NCBI GenBank assembly: GCA_047974375.1
Contig: JBKECF010000055.1
Span: forward strand, 1 to 49,886
Source: JBKECF01 sp047974375
GTDB taxonomy: Bacteria > Bacillota > Clostridia > Lachnospirales > CAMZNU01
Length of the DNA stretch: 49,886 nucleotides
Reading direction: 5' to 3'
The notes beneath the pieces are model-generated. The model had not been told where the DNA came from and did no database searches. It saw only the letters and a program-made list of their open reading frames with translations. Shown in pieces: positions 6,811 to 14,712 of this stretch (its first letter is position 1; the number at the start of each line of letters is the position of its first letter). The position numbers and the translations under genes are program-made.

Positions 6811-7227
6811 AAATTTTTTAGATTTATTGTCAGCCACGTCCAAACGAATTAAAGCTCTGTGCAAAGAATTTTCTGCACGTACTAAGTTCGTATTGCTTTT
6901 ACTACTTGCAATTCTTTCTTGGGCACGTTTTTTAGCCTCTTCTGCTCTTTGAGTGTCTATTTCGCTTGGTAATTCAGCTGCATCTGTAAGAATTATAATG
7001 CTCTTAGCTGTTATTTCGGCAAAGCCACCAAGAACAGAAAGTTCCTGTTCTTCATTGCCGATTATATATTTCAATGCACCATAGCCAAGTAGTGTAGTTA
7101 ATTGCTCATGTCCTGGAAGTATACCAAGGTCACCTTCCACACTACGAGCGATTACCATGTCTACATCTTTTTCTAAAACAATTCTATTAGGCGAAACAAT
7201 TTTAAGATGTATCTTTTTATCTGCCAT
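6805..7227 (-). CDS. atpC: ATP synthase epsilon subunit
   Basis: A 140-aa protein, normal length. The N-terminal beta-sandwich (residues 1-88) contains the family strings IVSPNRIVLEKDVDMV, GDLGILPGHEQL and SVLGGFAEI. The C-terminal part is two helices (SEIDTQRAEEAKKRAQERI onward). It is the central-stalk subunit of F1 that couples rotation to catalysis and can inhibit ATP hydrolysis. Last gene of the operon, 28 bases after atpD. Confidence 0.97.
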   Translation of the reverse strand: MADKKIHLKIVSPNRIVLEKDVDMVIARSVEGDLGILPGHEQLTTLLGYGALKYIIGNEEQELSVLGGFAEITAKSIIILTDAAELPSEIDTQRAEEAKKRAQERIASSKSNTNLVRAENSLHRALIRLDVADNKSKKFN

Positions 7228-7255
7228 GTTACACCCTTTCTATAGAATAGCTTGA

Positions 7256-8662
7256 TTATTTACTAGCATTGTATTTTTCAACAACGTCCTCAATACTACC
7301 AGAGCTTAAGAAGTAAGACTCAGGTATGTTATCATGCTTTCCGTCTAGTATTTCTTTGAAGCTACGAACTGTATCTTTAACTGGTACATATCTACCATCT
7401 AAAGAAGTAAATTTTTCAGCAACAAAGAAAGGTTGACCTAGGAATCTTTGTATTTTTCTAGCACGAGCAACTAAAATCTTATCGTCTTCAGAAAGCTCGT
7501 CCATACCAAGGATTGCAATAATATCTTGTAATTCCTTTAGCCTTTGAAGAATACTCTGTACGGAACGTGCTACACTGTAGTGTTCTTCTCCAACTACATT
7601 AGGGTCCAAAATACGTGAACTAGACTCAAGTGGGTCTATAGCAGGGTATATACCAAGTTCAACTATAGAACGGGAAAGAGTAGTAGTTGCATCTAAATGG
7701 GCAAAAGTAGTAGCAGGCGCAGGGTCTGTAAGGTCATCGGCAGGAACATATACAGCTTGAACAGATGTAATAGAACCTTTTTTAGTTGAAGTAATACGCT
7801 CTTGCAAACTACCAACTTCGTTGGCAAGGGTTGGCTGGTAACCAACGGCTGACGGCATACGACCTAATAAAGCCGAAACTTCGGAACCAGCTTGTACAAA
7901 ACGGAATATATTATCAATAAATAATAAAACGTCTTGTCCAGCTACATCACGGAAGTATTCTGCCATAGTAAGACCAGACAGGGCAATCCTCATACGTGCG
8001 CCAGGGGGCTCGTTCATTTGACCAAATACTAAGGCTGTTTTATTAATAACTCCAGACTCGGCCATCTCGTGGTAAAGGTCATTACCTTCACGAGTACGCT
8101 CTCCAACACCAGCAAATACAGAATAACCACTATGCTCTGTTGCTATGTTACGGATAAGTTCCATTATAAGAACTGTTTTACCAACACCGGCACCACCAAA
8201 TAAACCAATTTTACCACCTTTTGAATACGGGCAAAGTAAGTCGATTGCTTTTATACCAGTTTCTAAAATTTCAGTTGATGTTGCTTGATCTGCAAAAGTA
8301 GGTGCTTCTCTATGGATTGACCATTTATCTTCTGCATTTGGCGCTTCTTTGTTGTCAATAGGGTCGCCTAAAACGTTAAACATACGACCAAGAGTATGTT
8401 CACCTACTGGCACAGATATAGGAGCACCTGTATCTATAGCGTCCATTCCACGAACTAATCCATCGGTAGATGACATAGATATACATCTAACTACGTCATC
8501 GCCAAGATGTTGTGAAACTTCGGCAGTTATGCTTGTATCACCATCTTTGATTACAATGGCATTGTACAAAGCAGGCATGTTTTCGTTATCAAATTTAACG
8601 TCTAACACGGCACCGATAATTTGTAGTATTTTTCCTACATTATTTTCAGCCAAATCTTTCAC
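7256..8662 (-). CDS. atpD: ATP synthase beta subunit (catalytic)
   Basis: A 468-aa protein, full length. Walker A GGAGVGKT is at residues 156-163. The catalytic-Glu string GERTREGNDLY follows, then Walker B region VLLFIDNIFRF, with the conserved C-terminal domain. It holds the catalytic nucleotide site at the interface with alpha. It lies 19 bases downstream of atpG in the standard order. Confidence 0.98.
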   Translation of the reverse strand: MKDLAENNVGKILQIIGAVLDVKFDNENMPALYNAIVIKDGDTSITAEVSQHLGDDVVRCISMSSTDGLVRGMDAIDTGAPISVPVGEHTLGRMFNVLGDPIDNKEAPNAEDKWSIHREAPTFADQATSTEILETGIKAIDLLCPYSKGGKIGLFGGAGVGKTVLIMELIRNIATEHSGYSVFAGVGERTREGNDLYHEMAESGVINKTALVFGQMNEPPGARMRIALSGLTMAEYFRDVAGQDVLLFIDNIFRFVQAGSEVSALLGRMPSAVGYQPTLANEVGSLQERITSTKKGSITSVQAVYVPADDLTDPAPATTFAHLDATTTLSRSIVELGIYPAIDPLESSSRILDPNVVGEEHYSVARSVQSILQRLKELQDIIAILGMDELSEDDKILVARARKIQRFLGQPFFVAEKFTSLDGRYVPVKDTVRSFKEILDGKHDNIPESYFLSSGSIEDVVEKYNASK

Positions 8663-8681
8663 TCCTTATTAATTATTTTCT

Positions 8682-9551
8682 CTATTCAAGGGCATTTGCT
8701 CCACTTACTATTTCAGTAATTTCTTGAGTTATAGCACCTTGTCTAGCTCTATTATATTTAAGTGTAAGACTATCTATCATAGTATACGCATTTTCTGTAG
8801 CACTATCCATACTTGTCATACGTGCTGCTTGCTCGCATGTAGAAGATTCAACCATAGCACCATAAATTACTGTATTTAAAAATTTAGGAACTATGTAAGA
8901 AAGAACTTCTTCTTCATCTGGTTCGTAGTCCATTAAAGATAGGTCTTGTTTATCAGATGTTTCTTTCGATTCTTCGTTAATACTATCTGTGTCTACAGGT
9001 AATAGTCTTTTTACAGTAGGTATATGAGATAAAGTAGTTTCAAATTCAGTAAACGCAATGTAAACAGCATCTACTTCATTATTAGTGTATTTATTTAATA
9101 CAAACTCTCCTATTTCTCTTGCGTTTATATAGTCAGGGTTTTCAGAGATACCCGTCATTAACTTAGTTAATTCGTGGCCACGTCTTTTAAAATAATCTCT
9201 ACCCTTAGTACCAACCACCACTAGTTGTGCATCTTTACCTTCTATAAATTTTTCGGTTTCTTTGTTTATATTGGCATTGTAGCCACCACAAAGTCCCCTG
9301 TCTGCTGTTAATAGGATGACAAGAACCTTTTTTTCATCTCTTTTTTGTAAAAAGGGATGGTTTATGCCAGCAGAATTTTTTACAACATTACTTATTACTC
9401 TATAAGTTTCTGTATAAAAAGGTTTAGTTGCGGCTAAGTTCATTTTAGCTTTACCAAGTTTAGATGCAGATACTAAATTCATAGCTTTAGTGATTTGTTG
9501 CGTACTTCCTACACTTTTAATACGACGCTTTATATCACGCATTGAAGCCAT
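8682..9551 (-). CDS. atpG: ATP synthase gamma subunit
   Basis: A 289-aa protein. It has the N-terminal coiled-coil signature (RDIKRRIKSVGSTQQITKAM), a central Rossmann-like domain (LLTADRGLCGGYNANI) and the C-terminal helix with SMDSATENA and YNRARQGAITQEI. Gamma is the rotor shaft inside the alpha3beta3 ring. An acidic insertion near residues 190-215 (EESKETSDKQD) is a common variable loop. It starts 8 bases after atpA ends. Confidence 0.97.
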   Translation of the reverse strand: MASMRDIKRRIKSVGSTQQITKAMNLVSASKLGKAKMNLAATKPFYTETYRVISNVVKNSAGINHPFLQKRDEKKVLVILLTADRGLCGGYNANINKETEKFIEGKDAQLVVVGTKGRDYFKRRGHELTKLMTGISENPDYINAREIGEFVLNKYTNNEVDAVYIAFTEFETTLSHIPTVKRLLPVDTDSINEESKETSDKQDLSLMDYEPDEEEVLSYIVPKFLNTVIYGAMVESSTCEQAARMTSMDSATENAYTMIDSLTLKYNRARQGAITQEITEIVSGANALE

Positions 9552-9559
9552 AGTATCAC

Positions 9560-11068
9560 CTATCCTTTAAATTCTTTTTTGAATATTGCTAAATGTTCTT
9601 TAATCTCTGCTTCTATTTCCTCTGTGATTTCTTTAGTTTCACGAAGTTTAGCAAGTACATTGCTAGCCTTGGTGTCGAAGTACACATTTAAGTCATCCTC
9701 AAATTTATCACATTGGTCTATTGGTATGTCTGTAAAATATTTGTTTGTAACAGCATAAAATACAACTATTTGATTTTCTACTGGTAGTGGCTTATATTGT
9801 GACTGTTTTAAAACTTCAGTAATACGCTTACCTTGTTCCAAACGCTCCAATGTATCCTTGTCTAGGTCTGAACCGAATTGTGCAAAAGATTCAAGCTCTC
9901 TATACTGTGCAAGTTCTAGACGTATAGGACCAGCTATTTTCCTCATACCCTTTATTTGTGCAGAACCACCAACCCTAGATACAGAAAGACCTGGATTTAT
10001 GGCAGGACGTACACCAGAGTTAAACAACTCTGTTTCAAGGAATATTTGACCATCTGTTATGGAAATAACATTTGTAGGAATATATGCGGAAATATCTCCG
10101 GCTTGAGTTTCTATAATAGGAAGTGCAGTTATAGAACCGCCACCATATTCCTTGCTTAATTTTGCAGCACGTTCTAAAAGTCTAGAATGTAAATAGAATA
10201 CATCCCCTGGGTAAGCCTCACGTCCTGGTGGTCTTCTAAGTAACAACGACATAGCACGATATGCTACGGCATGTTTAGATAAATCATCATATACGATTAA
10301 TACATCTTTACCTTGATCCATAAACTCTTCACCTATTGCTACACCAGTGTATGGGGCAATGTATTGAAGGGGTGCAGGATCTGCAGCAGATGCAGATACT
10401 ATTACGGAATAATCCATAGCACCGTGTTCTGTTAATGTTTGTACAATACCAGCTACAGTAGATGCTTTTTGACCAATTGCAACGTAAATACATATACAGT
10501 CTTTACCTTTTTGATTGATTATTGTATCTAAACATATAGCTGTTTTACCTGTTTGACGGTCACCGATTATAAGCTCGCGTTGACCTCTACCTATTGGTAC
10601 CATAGCATCTATTGCTTTTATACCTGTTTGTAGGGGTACGTTAACTTCCTCACGTGTAATAACACCAGGTGCAACTCTTTCTACTGGACGATATTTGTCC
10701 GTTTGTATAGGGCCCTTTTCATCAATTGGGTTACCTATACCATCTACTACTCTACCTATTAGGGCTTCGCCGGCAGGAACTTGAGTTACTCTACCAGTAA
10801 GTTTAACAGAGTCGCCTTCTTTGATATCATCGTCTGGGCCTAATAAAACCACACCGATATTATCTTCTTCAAGGTTAAGTGCCATACCTAAAACACCGTT
10901 TTGGAATTCTAAAAGTTCGCCACTCATTGCTTTTTCTAGTCCATATACACGTGCAATACCGTCCCCAACCTGTATAACTCTACCTACTTCTGAAACCTCT
11001 AAGCTAGAAGCATAGTTTTTAATTTCATCTTTTATAACACTACTTATTTCTTCAGGTCTGAGATTCAT
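9560..11068 (-). CDS. atpA: ATP synthase alpha subunit
   Basis: A 502-aa protein, full length. Walker A GDRQTGKT is at residues 169-176. The family signature PAINPGLSVSRVGG is near residues 360-375, with the C-terminal helical domain after it. Alpha carries non-catalytic nucleotide sites and forms the F1 hexamer with beta. It lies 27 bases after atpH. Confidence 0.98.
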   Translation of the reverse strand: MNLRPEEISSVIKDEIKNYASSLEVSEVGRVIQVGDGIARVYGLEKAMSGELLEFQNGVLGMALNLEEDNIGVVLLGPDDDIKEGDSVKLTGRVTQVPAGEALIGRVVDGIGNPIDEKGPIQTDKYRPVERVAPGVITREEVNVPLQTGIKAIDAMVPIGRGQRELIIGDRQTGKTAICLDTIINQKGKDCICIYVAIGQKASTVAGIVQTLTEHGAMDYSVIVSASAADPAPLQYIAPYTGVAIGEEFMDQGKDVLIVYDDLSKHAVAYRAMSLLLRRPPGREAYPGDVFYLHSRLLERAAKLSKEYGGGSITALPIIETQAGDISAYIPTNVISITDGQIFLETELFNSGVRPAINPGLSVSRVGGSAQIKGMRKIAGPIRLELAQYRELESFAQFGSDLDKDTLERLEQGKRITEVLKQSQYKPLPVENQIVVFYAVTNKYFTDIPIDQCDKFEDDLNVYFDTKASNVLAKLRETKEITEEIEAEIKEHLAIFKKEFKG

Positions 11069-11095
11069 TTAAGATTACACTCCTTTACCAAAAGT

Positions 11096-11626
11096 TTAAT
11101 ACAAAGCTTTTTTCATGGATTGTAGTTTGTTGCTTATGGAACCATCTAATATAATTCCGTCAACTTTAACTACAAGGCCACCTATTATATCTTTATCTAT
11201 AATACATTTCATATTAACTTTTTTATTTAGTTTGCTTTCTATTTTTTCTTTTACAGCATTTTTTCTTTCTTCAGATATTTCTACAGCTGTAGTTATTTCT
11301 GCTGTAGTTATACCTAAAGAACCTTCTGCTCTTTCTACAAATACATGTAAAATATCTTCTAAGTCTTCATCTCTATTTTTTTTAAATATTATATTTAAAA
11401 AACCATAAATATGTTCATTTAGATTTTCGCCAAAAGAATTTTTAAAAATGCTTAGTTTGTTTTGTTTACTAATATGTGGATGTTTCATAATTTTTCGTAA
11501 TTCGCTATTTTCAGAAAAAGCGTAAAGCATTAATTTTACTTGCTCGTAATATAAGTTTACGTTGTTTTCTTCTACAGCTAAATCGAAAAGTGCATTTGCG
11601 TACCTTTTATCTACTAACTTGGCCAT
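11096..11626 (-). CDS. atpH: ATP synthase delta subunit (OSCP)
   Basis: A 176-aa protein. The N-terminal helical bundle begins KLVDKRYANALFDLA, and the C-terminal part has GGLVVKVDGIILDGSISNKL, the family's end signature. It links the peripheral stalk (AtpF) to the top of F1. Its start overlaps the atpF 3' end by 13 bases, with its ribosome binding site GGAGGG inside atpF, so the two are translationally coupled. Confidence 0.96.
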   Translation of the reverse strand: MAKLVDKRYANALFDLAVEENNVNLYYEQVKLMLYAFSENSELRKIMKHPHISKQNKLSIFKNSFGENLNEHIYGFLNIIFKKNRDEDLEDILHVFVERAEGSLGITTAEITTAVEISEERKNAVKEKIESKLNKKVNMKCIIDKDIIGGLVVKVDGIILDGSISNKLQSMKKALY

Positions 11627-12129
11627 TTTGCACCCTCCATATCCTTAATTACTTCGTCTAGTAATCTGTTTTGAGTTTCTGCACTTATAGATTCTTCAAT
11701 GTACTTTTGTGCCATAAGTGTGGAAATCTCAATGATTTGAGTTTTCATGTCATCCTCAGCCTTAGCTTGCTCTCTTTCTATATCAAGCAGTGCTCTGTCT
11801 TTAATTACTTGAGCTTCTTCTCTAGCTTTTGCAATTATGTTTGCTTCATTTGCGCGAGCATCCTTGTTAGCTTTTTCCAATATTTCATTTCTTTCAGCCA
11901 TTATGTTTGACATTTTTTCGCTGTATTCAGCCTTTAGTGCTTTAGCATCAGCCATATTTTGTTCGGCTTCTTCTATGTTTTTTTCTATACCTTCTGTTCT
12001 ATCGTTCATAAACTTTAAAACAGGTTTGTATAAAAAGTAACCTAAAAATGCAAATAATACGACTGTAGCGCCCCACTGAACTAACAAATTTTGAAAAAAT
12101 GCTGCGTCAAGGTGTAATATACTGTCCAA
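11614..12129 (-). CDS. atpF: ATP synthase b subunit
   Basis: A 171-aa protein. One N-terminal membrane helix (residues about 12-32) is followed by a long charged coiled coil (residues 35-150) that dimerises as the peripheral stalk. The start codon is TTG at 12129, preceded by AGGAGG with 8-base spacing. No better ATG fits. Confidence 0.95.
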   Translation of the reverse strand: MDSILHLDAAFFQNLLVQWGATVVLFAFLGYFLYKPVLKFMNDRTEGIEKNIEEAEQNMADAKALKAEYSEKMSNIMAERNEILEKANKDARANEANIIAKAREEAQVIKDRALLDIEREQAKAEDDMKTQIIEISTLMAQKYIEESISAETQNRLLDEVIKDMEGAKWPS

Positions 12130-12199
12130 GGAATTTCCCTCCTTTCCAATTAGTTGTTATTGCTATGTTTTACATTATCCTGTTTTTTATAACGGGAAA

Positions 12200-12472
12200 T
12201 TATTTAGACAACATACCAACTAATGGATTTGCGAATAAAAGAATTATGGACACAACAAGTCCATAAATACCTGTTGTTTCTGCAACGGCAGCACCAACAA
12301 GCATAGTAGACATAATAGTACCACGTGCCTCTGGTTGACGACCAACAGCCTCTGCACCTTTACCAGCTGCAAAACCTTGACCAATACCTGAACCTATACC
12401 AGAAACAACACCAATTCCTGCACCAATTGCAGAACAACCTAATACAAAAGCTTCTGAAGTAATTCCTTCCAT
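12200..12472 (-). CDS. atpE: ATP synthase c subunit with a Na+-type ion site
   Basis: A 90-aa two-helix proteolipid. I chose ATG at 12472 because AGGAGG lies 8 bases before it; a TTG two codons earlier is too close to that site. With this start, Q32, V63, E65, T66, T67 and Y70 sit at the positions that bind Na+ in Na+-translocating c-rings such as Ilyobacter (Q32, E65, S66, Y70). H+-type rings normally lack this polar set. The GIGQG and AAVAETTGIYG strings show it. The ring therefore probably couples to Na+, which is inference from residues. Confidence 0.95.
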   Translation of the reverse strand: MEGITSEAFVLGCSAIGAGIGVVSGIGSGIGQGFAAGKGAEAVGRQPEARGTIMSTMLVGAAVAETTGIYGLVVSIILLFANPLVGMLSK

Positions 12473-12517
12473 TTTCAATTCCTCCTAAAAATTAATTATA
12501 ATTTTTTTAATTTAGCA

Positions 12518-13219
12518 TTATGATATGCCTTCTTTACTTGGTAATTTTTGTGCAATAAAAGTTAAACTAAGTATTACAAAAATGTAAGCCTGCAATGAAC
12601 CACTAAATACATCGAAGTATCCGTGTAGTACAGGAGGGATTACAAATTTTAATACTGTAGGTAGTGCCGAATATACCATACCTAGTATAATAAGTCCGCC
12701 CAAAATATTACCGAAAAGACGAAAACTTAAAGATACAGGTAGAGCTAACTCACCTATTAAATTAATAGGCAGGAAAAAAGGATAGGGATCAACATAATCC
12801 TTAAAGTATTGCTTTGTGTTTTTAACCATACCTCCGATATGAATAATACCAAAAGTAGTAAGACCCAAAGCTAATGTAGTCGCTAAGTCGGCTGTTGGTG
12901 GTCGCATTCCTAACAAACCGGAAAGGTTTGAAAATAGTATAAAAACGAAAACACCGAAAAACCAAAATGCAAAGCATCCATTTTCGTCACCCATAGTACT
13001 TCTAGTAAATTTATCCATCATGTCAACTAAACATTCAATAACATTTTGAAAACCTTTAGGAATCCTTTTAAACTTACGTATAGAAATATTTACATAAATA
13101 GTAAAAATAACAAGTATGGCAGCTATTATTAAAGTTGAAATAACTGTATCTGTTATCCATATAGGGAAACTACCAATATTTATGGTGCCATAGTAATGGT
13201 TATTAAAATCTACACCCAT
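12518..13219 (-). CDS. atpB: ATP synthase a subunit
   Basis: A 233-aa protein from ATG 13219, which is preceded by AAGGAG. The open frame extends 47 codons further, but that extension translates the repeat-bearing insert and is rejected. It has five to six membrane helices. The essential arginine helix reads SLSFRLFGNILGG, and the end resembles other a subunits (FSGSLQAYIFVILSLTFI). It forms the ion half-channels next to the c-ring. Confidence 0.95.
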   Translation of the reverse strand: MGVDFNNHYYGTINIGSFPIWITDTVISTLIIAAILVIFTIYVNISIRKFKRIPKGFQNVIECLVDMMDKFTRSTMGDENGCFAFWFFGVFVFILFSNLSGLLGMRPPTADLATTLALGLTTFGIIHIGGMVKNTKQYFKDYVDPYPFFLPINLIGELALPVSLSFRLFGNILGGLIILGMVYSALPTVLKFVIPPVLHGYFDVFSGSLQAYIFVILSLTFIAQKLPSKEGIS

Positions 13220-13478
13220 CTTATGCTCCTTTCTTAGACAAAGTCTATAATTTATATTGAAAAGACTTAAGTCTTTTACAAACTTGCAAATAAAATAATT
13301 AGGGTTTGGAGGATGTAATGAAATTACAGCCGTAAAAGCAACGGAGTTGCGTAAACACAATTATTTTATGGTTTTGCCCGAAGGGGAAAATGCTAAAACT
13401 TGCAAATAAAATAATTAGGATTTGGAGGATATTCTGCATTTTGACTTAGGCAAAATCCTAAACCTAAAAATAAAATAT
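13220..13478. repeat. Repeat-bearing 259-bp insert between atpI and atpB
   Basis: No gene is seen here. Two 34-base direct repeats with one mismatch lie at 13281-13314 and 13397-13430 (AACTTGCAAATAAAAT to TTTGGAGGAT). Between them are a hairpin GCAAC-GGA-GTTGC (13338-13350), a TGTAAT/ATTACA hairpin (about 13314-13328) and a TTTTGCCC-GAA-GGGGAAAA hairpin (about 13372-13390). An 18-bp palindrome (13260-13277) lies near the atpB ribosome binding site. Adjacent atp genes are normally closely spaced. The structure suggests an inserted small non-coding element, possibly with an mRNA-processing or stability role. Confidence 0.7.
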
Positions 13479-13982
13479 TTAAAGTTTAAATTCATCTCTC
13501 ATTTTTTTAAATTCACTATCTTTTTTTAGTTTTGTTTCTTTTTTTAGATTATTTTCTTCTTTAAATTCAGCTTCATCTTTTATAGAAAAGCCAGCTATGT
13601 ATGTGGCTAGTTGCAAGGATAAAATTCCTAATATTGCTCCTAGTAAGTCTAGTGGTTTAATTAATGCTGCAACAATTAGAGCAATAAAAGTTAAGGTGTA
13701 CCTGACAATGTATTGTACTCTTACATAATTTTGTGCATCGGCAGGGTTTAGTTTAACTGCTTTTTCTAAAGTTTTTTCTAGCAGTATTATTTTAATTGCC
13801 GAATATATAGTACCAAAGGCAAGGCCTAGCTGGTAGTTAATAAAAGGTACATTGCCAAAAGCTAAAGTTAGTCCGCTTAAGTTTCTAAAAAAGAAACCTA
13901 AAATGCTTAAAGCTATAAAAATAAATAATAGAACTAGAATTATTTTTTTAGTAATATCTGAAAGATTTTTTAACATACTCAA
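13479..13982 (-). CDS. atpI: ATP synthase subunit I family protein
   Basis: A 167-aa protein with four hydrophobic segments in residues 12-135, then a charged Lys/Glu-rich tail (residues 136-167) with repeated KKE/KKD patterns. Size, topology and place before atpB fit the AtpI family (PF03899), which assists c-ring assembly and, in some species, Mg2+ handling. It begins 1 base after the atpZ stop. The sequence is weakly conserved, so position weighs heavily in the call. Confidence 0.75.
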   Translation of the reverse strand: MSMLKNLSDITKKIILVLLFIFIALSILGFFFRNLSGLTLAFGNVPFINYQLGLAFGTIYSAIKIILLEKTLEKAVKLNPADAQNYVRVQYIVRYTLTFIALIVAALIKPLDLLGAILGILSLQLATYIAGFSIKDEAEFKEENNLKKETKLKKDSEFKKMRDEFKL

Positions 13983-13983
13983 A

Positions 13984-14277
13984 TTAATTATCTCTACTTA
14001 CTTTTTCTTTTATTAACGTTTCATTTTCAACATTTTTTCTTATTTCACTATTGTTTATAAAACGCATAGAAACTACATATATATTTCTAAAAGCTGCTAA
14101 TACGCCAAACAAAATAAAAATTGTTAAAAAAAGTGGTGATGTCTCAAAGGTTTTATCTAGGAAATTACCGAAGATGACCATAGGTATTATGGTTACAAGC
14201 ACAGTTATACCCATTTGGCTTACTAAGGTAAATGCACTTACAATTTCACGTTTTTCACTATTTTTCATTTTTTTCAT
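13984..14277 (-). CDS. atpZ: AtpZ/AtpI family (F0F1-ATPase accessory) protein
   Basis: A 97-aa protein with two membrane helices (residues about 14-38 and 47-68), separated by the short loop FGNFLDKTFETSP. It matches the small AtpZ/AtpI family (PF09527) often found first in Firmicutes atp operons. The first in-frame ATG is followed by Met-rich MKKMKNSEKRE. The next gene starts 2 bases downstream on the minus strand. Confidence 0.75.
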   Translation of the reverse strand: MKKMKNSEKREIVSAFTLVSQMGITVLVTIIPMVIFGNFLDKTFETSPLFLTIFILFGVLAAFRNIYVVSMRFINNSEIRKNVENETLIKEKVSRDN

Positions 14278-14712
14278 GGGTTCTCTTTCTAAAACCTATT
14301 TCCTATGTTAAGAAATAGTCATGCCTTTAGTGAATAAATTTGCGTAAAGTTTTTTGTTCTTTGCTTTGTAAATTATAATACAAAAACTATAAAAAAACTA
14401 GAAATTTTTAAAAAAAAGTTGCAAATTTTTTTGATTTGGCGTAGTTCTTTTAAATTTGACGGATAATATTTTTAGAATAAATGCAAAAAAAACACAGAAA
14501 GTAAAGGCGATTTGCCAACTTTTTAGAAAAATGTGAAAATTATTTTAATGCTTTGGATGTAATAAAAATTTATCACATAAACATGTATTTATTTGAGACT
14601 GTGAATAATTATACTTGATTATGCACATATTAAAGGATTTATGTTATAATCTCGAAGATAATATTATGCTCATGAAATATGGAGTAATGACCAAAGAAAC
14701 ATTGGAGGAAAA
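14278..14712. other. Divergent control region between the atp operon and lepA
   Basis: About 435 bases with no credible gene. On the minus strand a TATAAT (plus coordinates 14372-14377) lies about 95 bases before atpZ, with a weak -35 (TAGTTT, 17-base spacing). A CTATTTC/GAAATAG hairpin (14296-14318) would fall in the atp leader. The plus-strand lepA promoter is at 14622-14650. The middle (about 14400-14600) is AT-rich with A- and T-tracts; I see no riboswitch or RNA gene in it. Confidence 0.5.
14622..14650 (+). promoter_or_regulatory. Extended -10 promoter for lepA-hemW
   Basis: TGCACA (14622-14627), a 17-base spacer and TATAAT (14645-14650) with the upstream TG of an extended -10 (TGTTATAAT). 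It lies about 60 bases before the lepA start. Confidence 0.65.

Noticed and set aside
13220..13360. 47-codon N-terminal extension of AtpB
   Set aside because: It translates the repeat insert, lacks a ribosome site and has no counterpart in a subunits; ATG 13219 has AAGGAG.
13281..13430. CRISPR or phage attachment sites from the 34-bp direct repeats
   Set aside because: Two copies only, separated by 82 bases with no gene between; too small for an integrated element.
14278..14712. Riboswitch or small RNA upstream of lepA or atpZ
   Set aside because: Only A/T-rich tracts and one short hairpin are visible; no known riboswitch core was found by eye.
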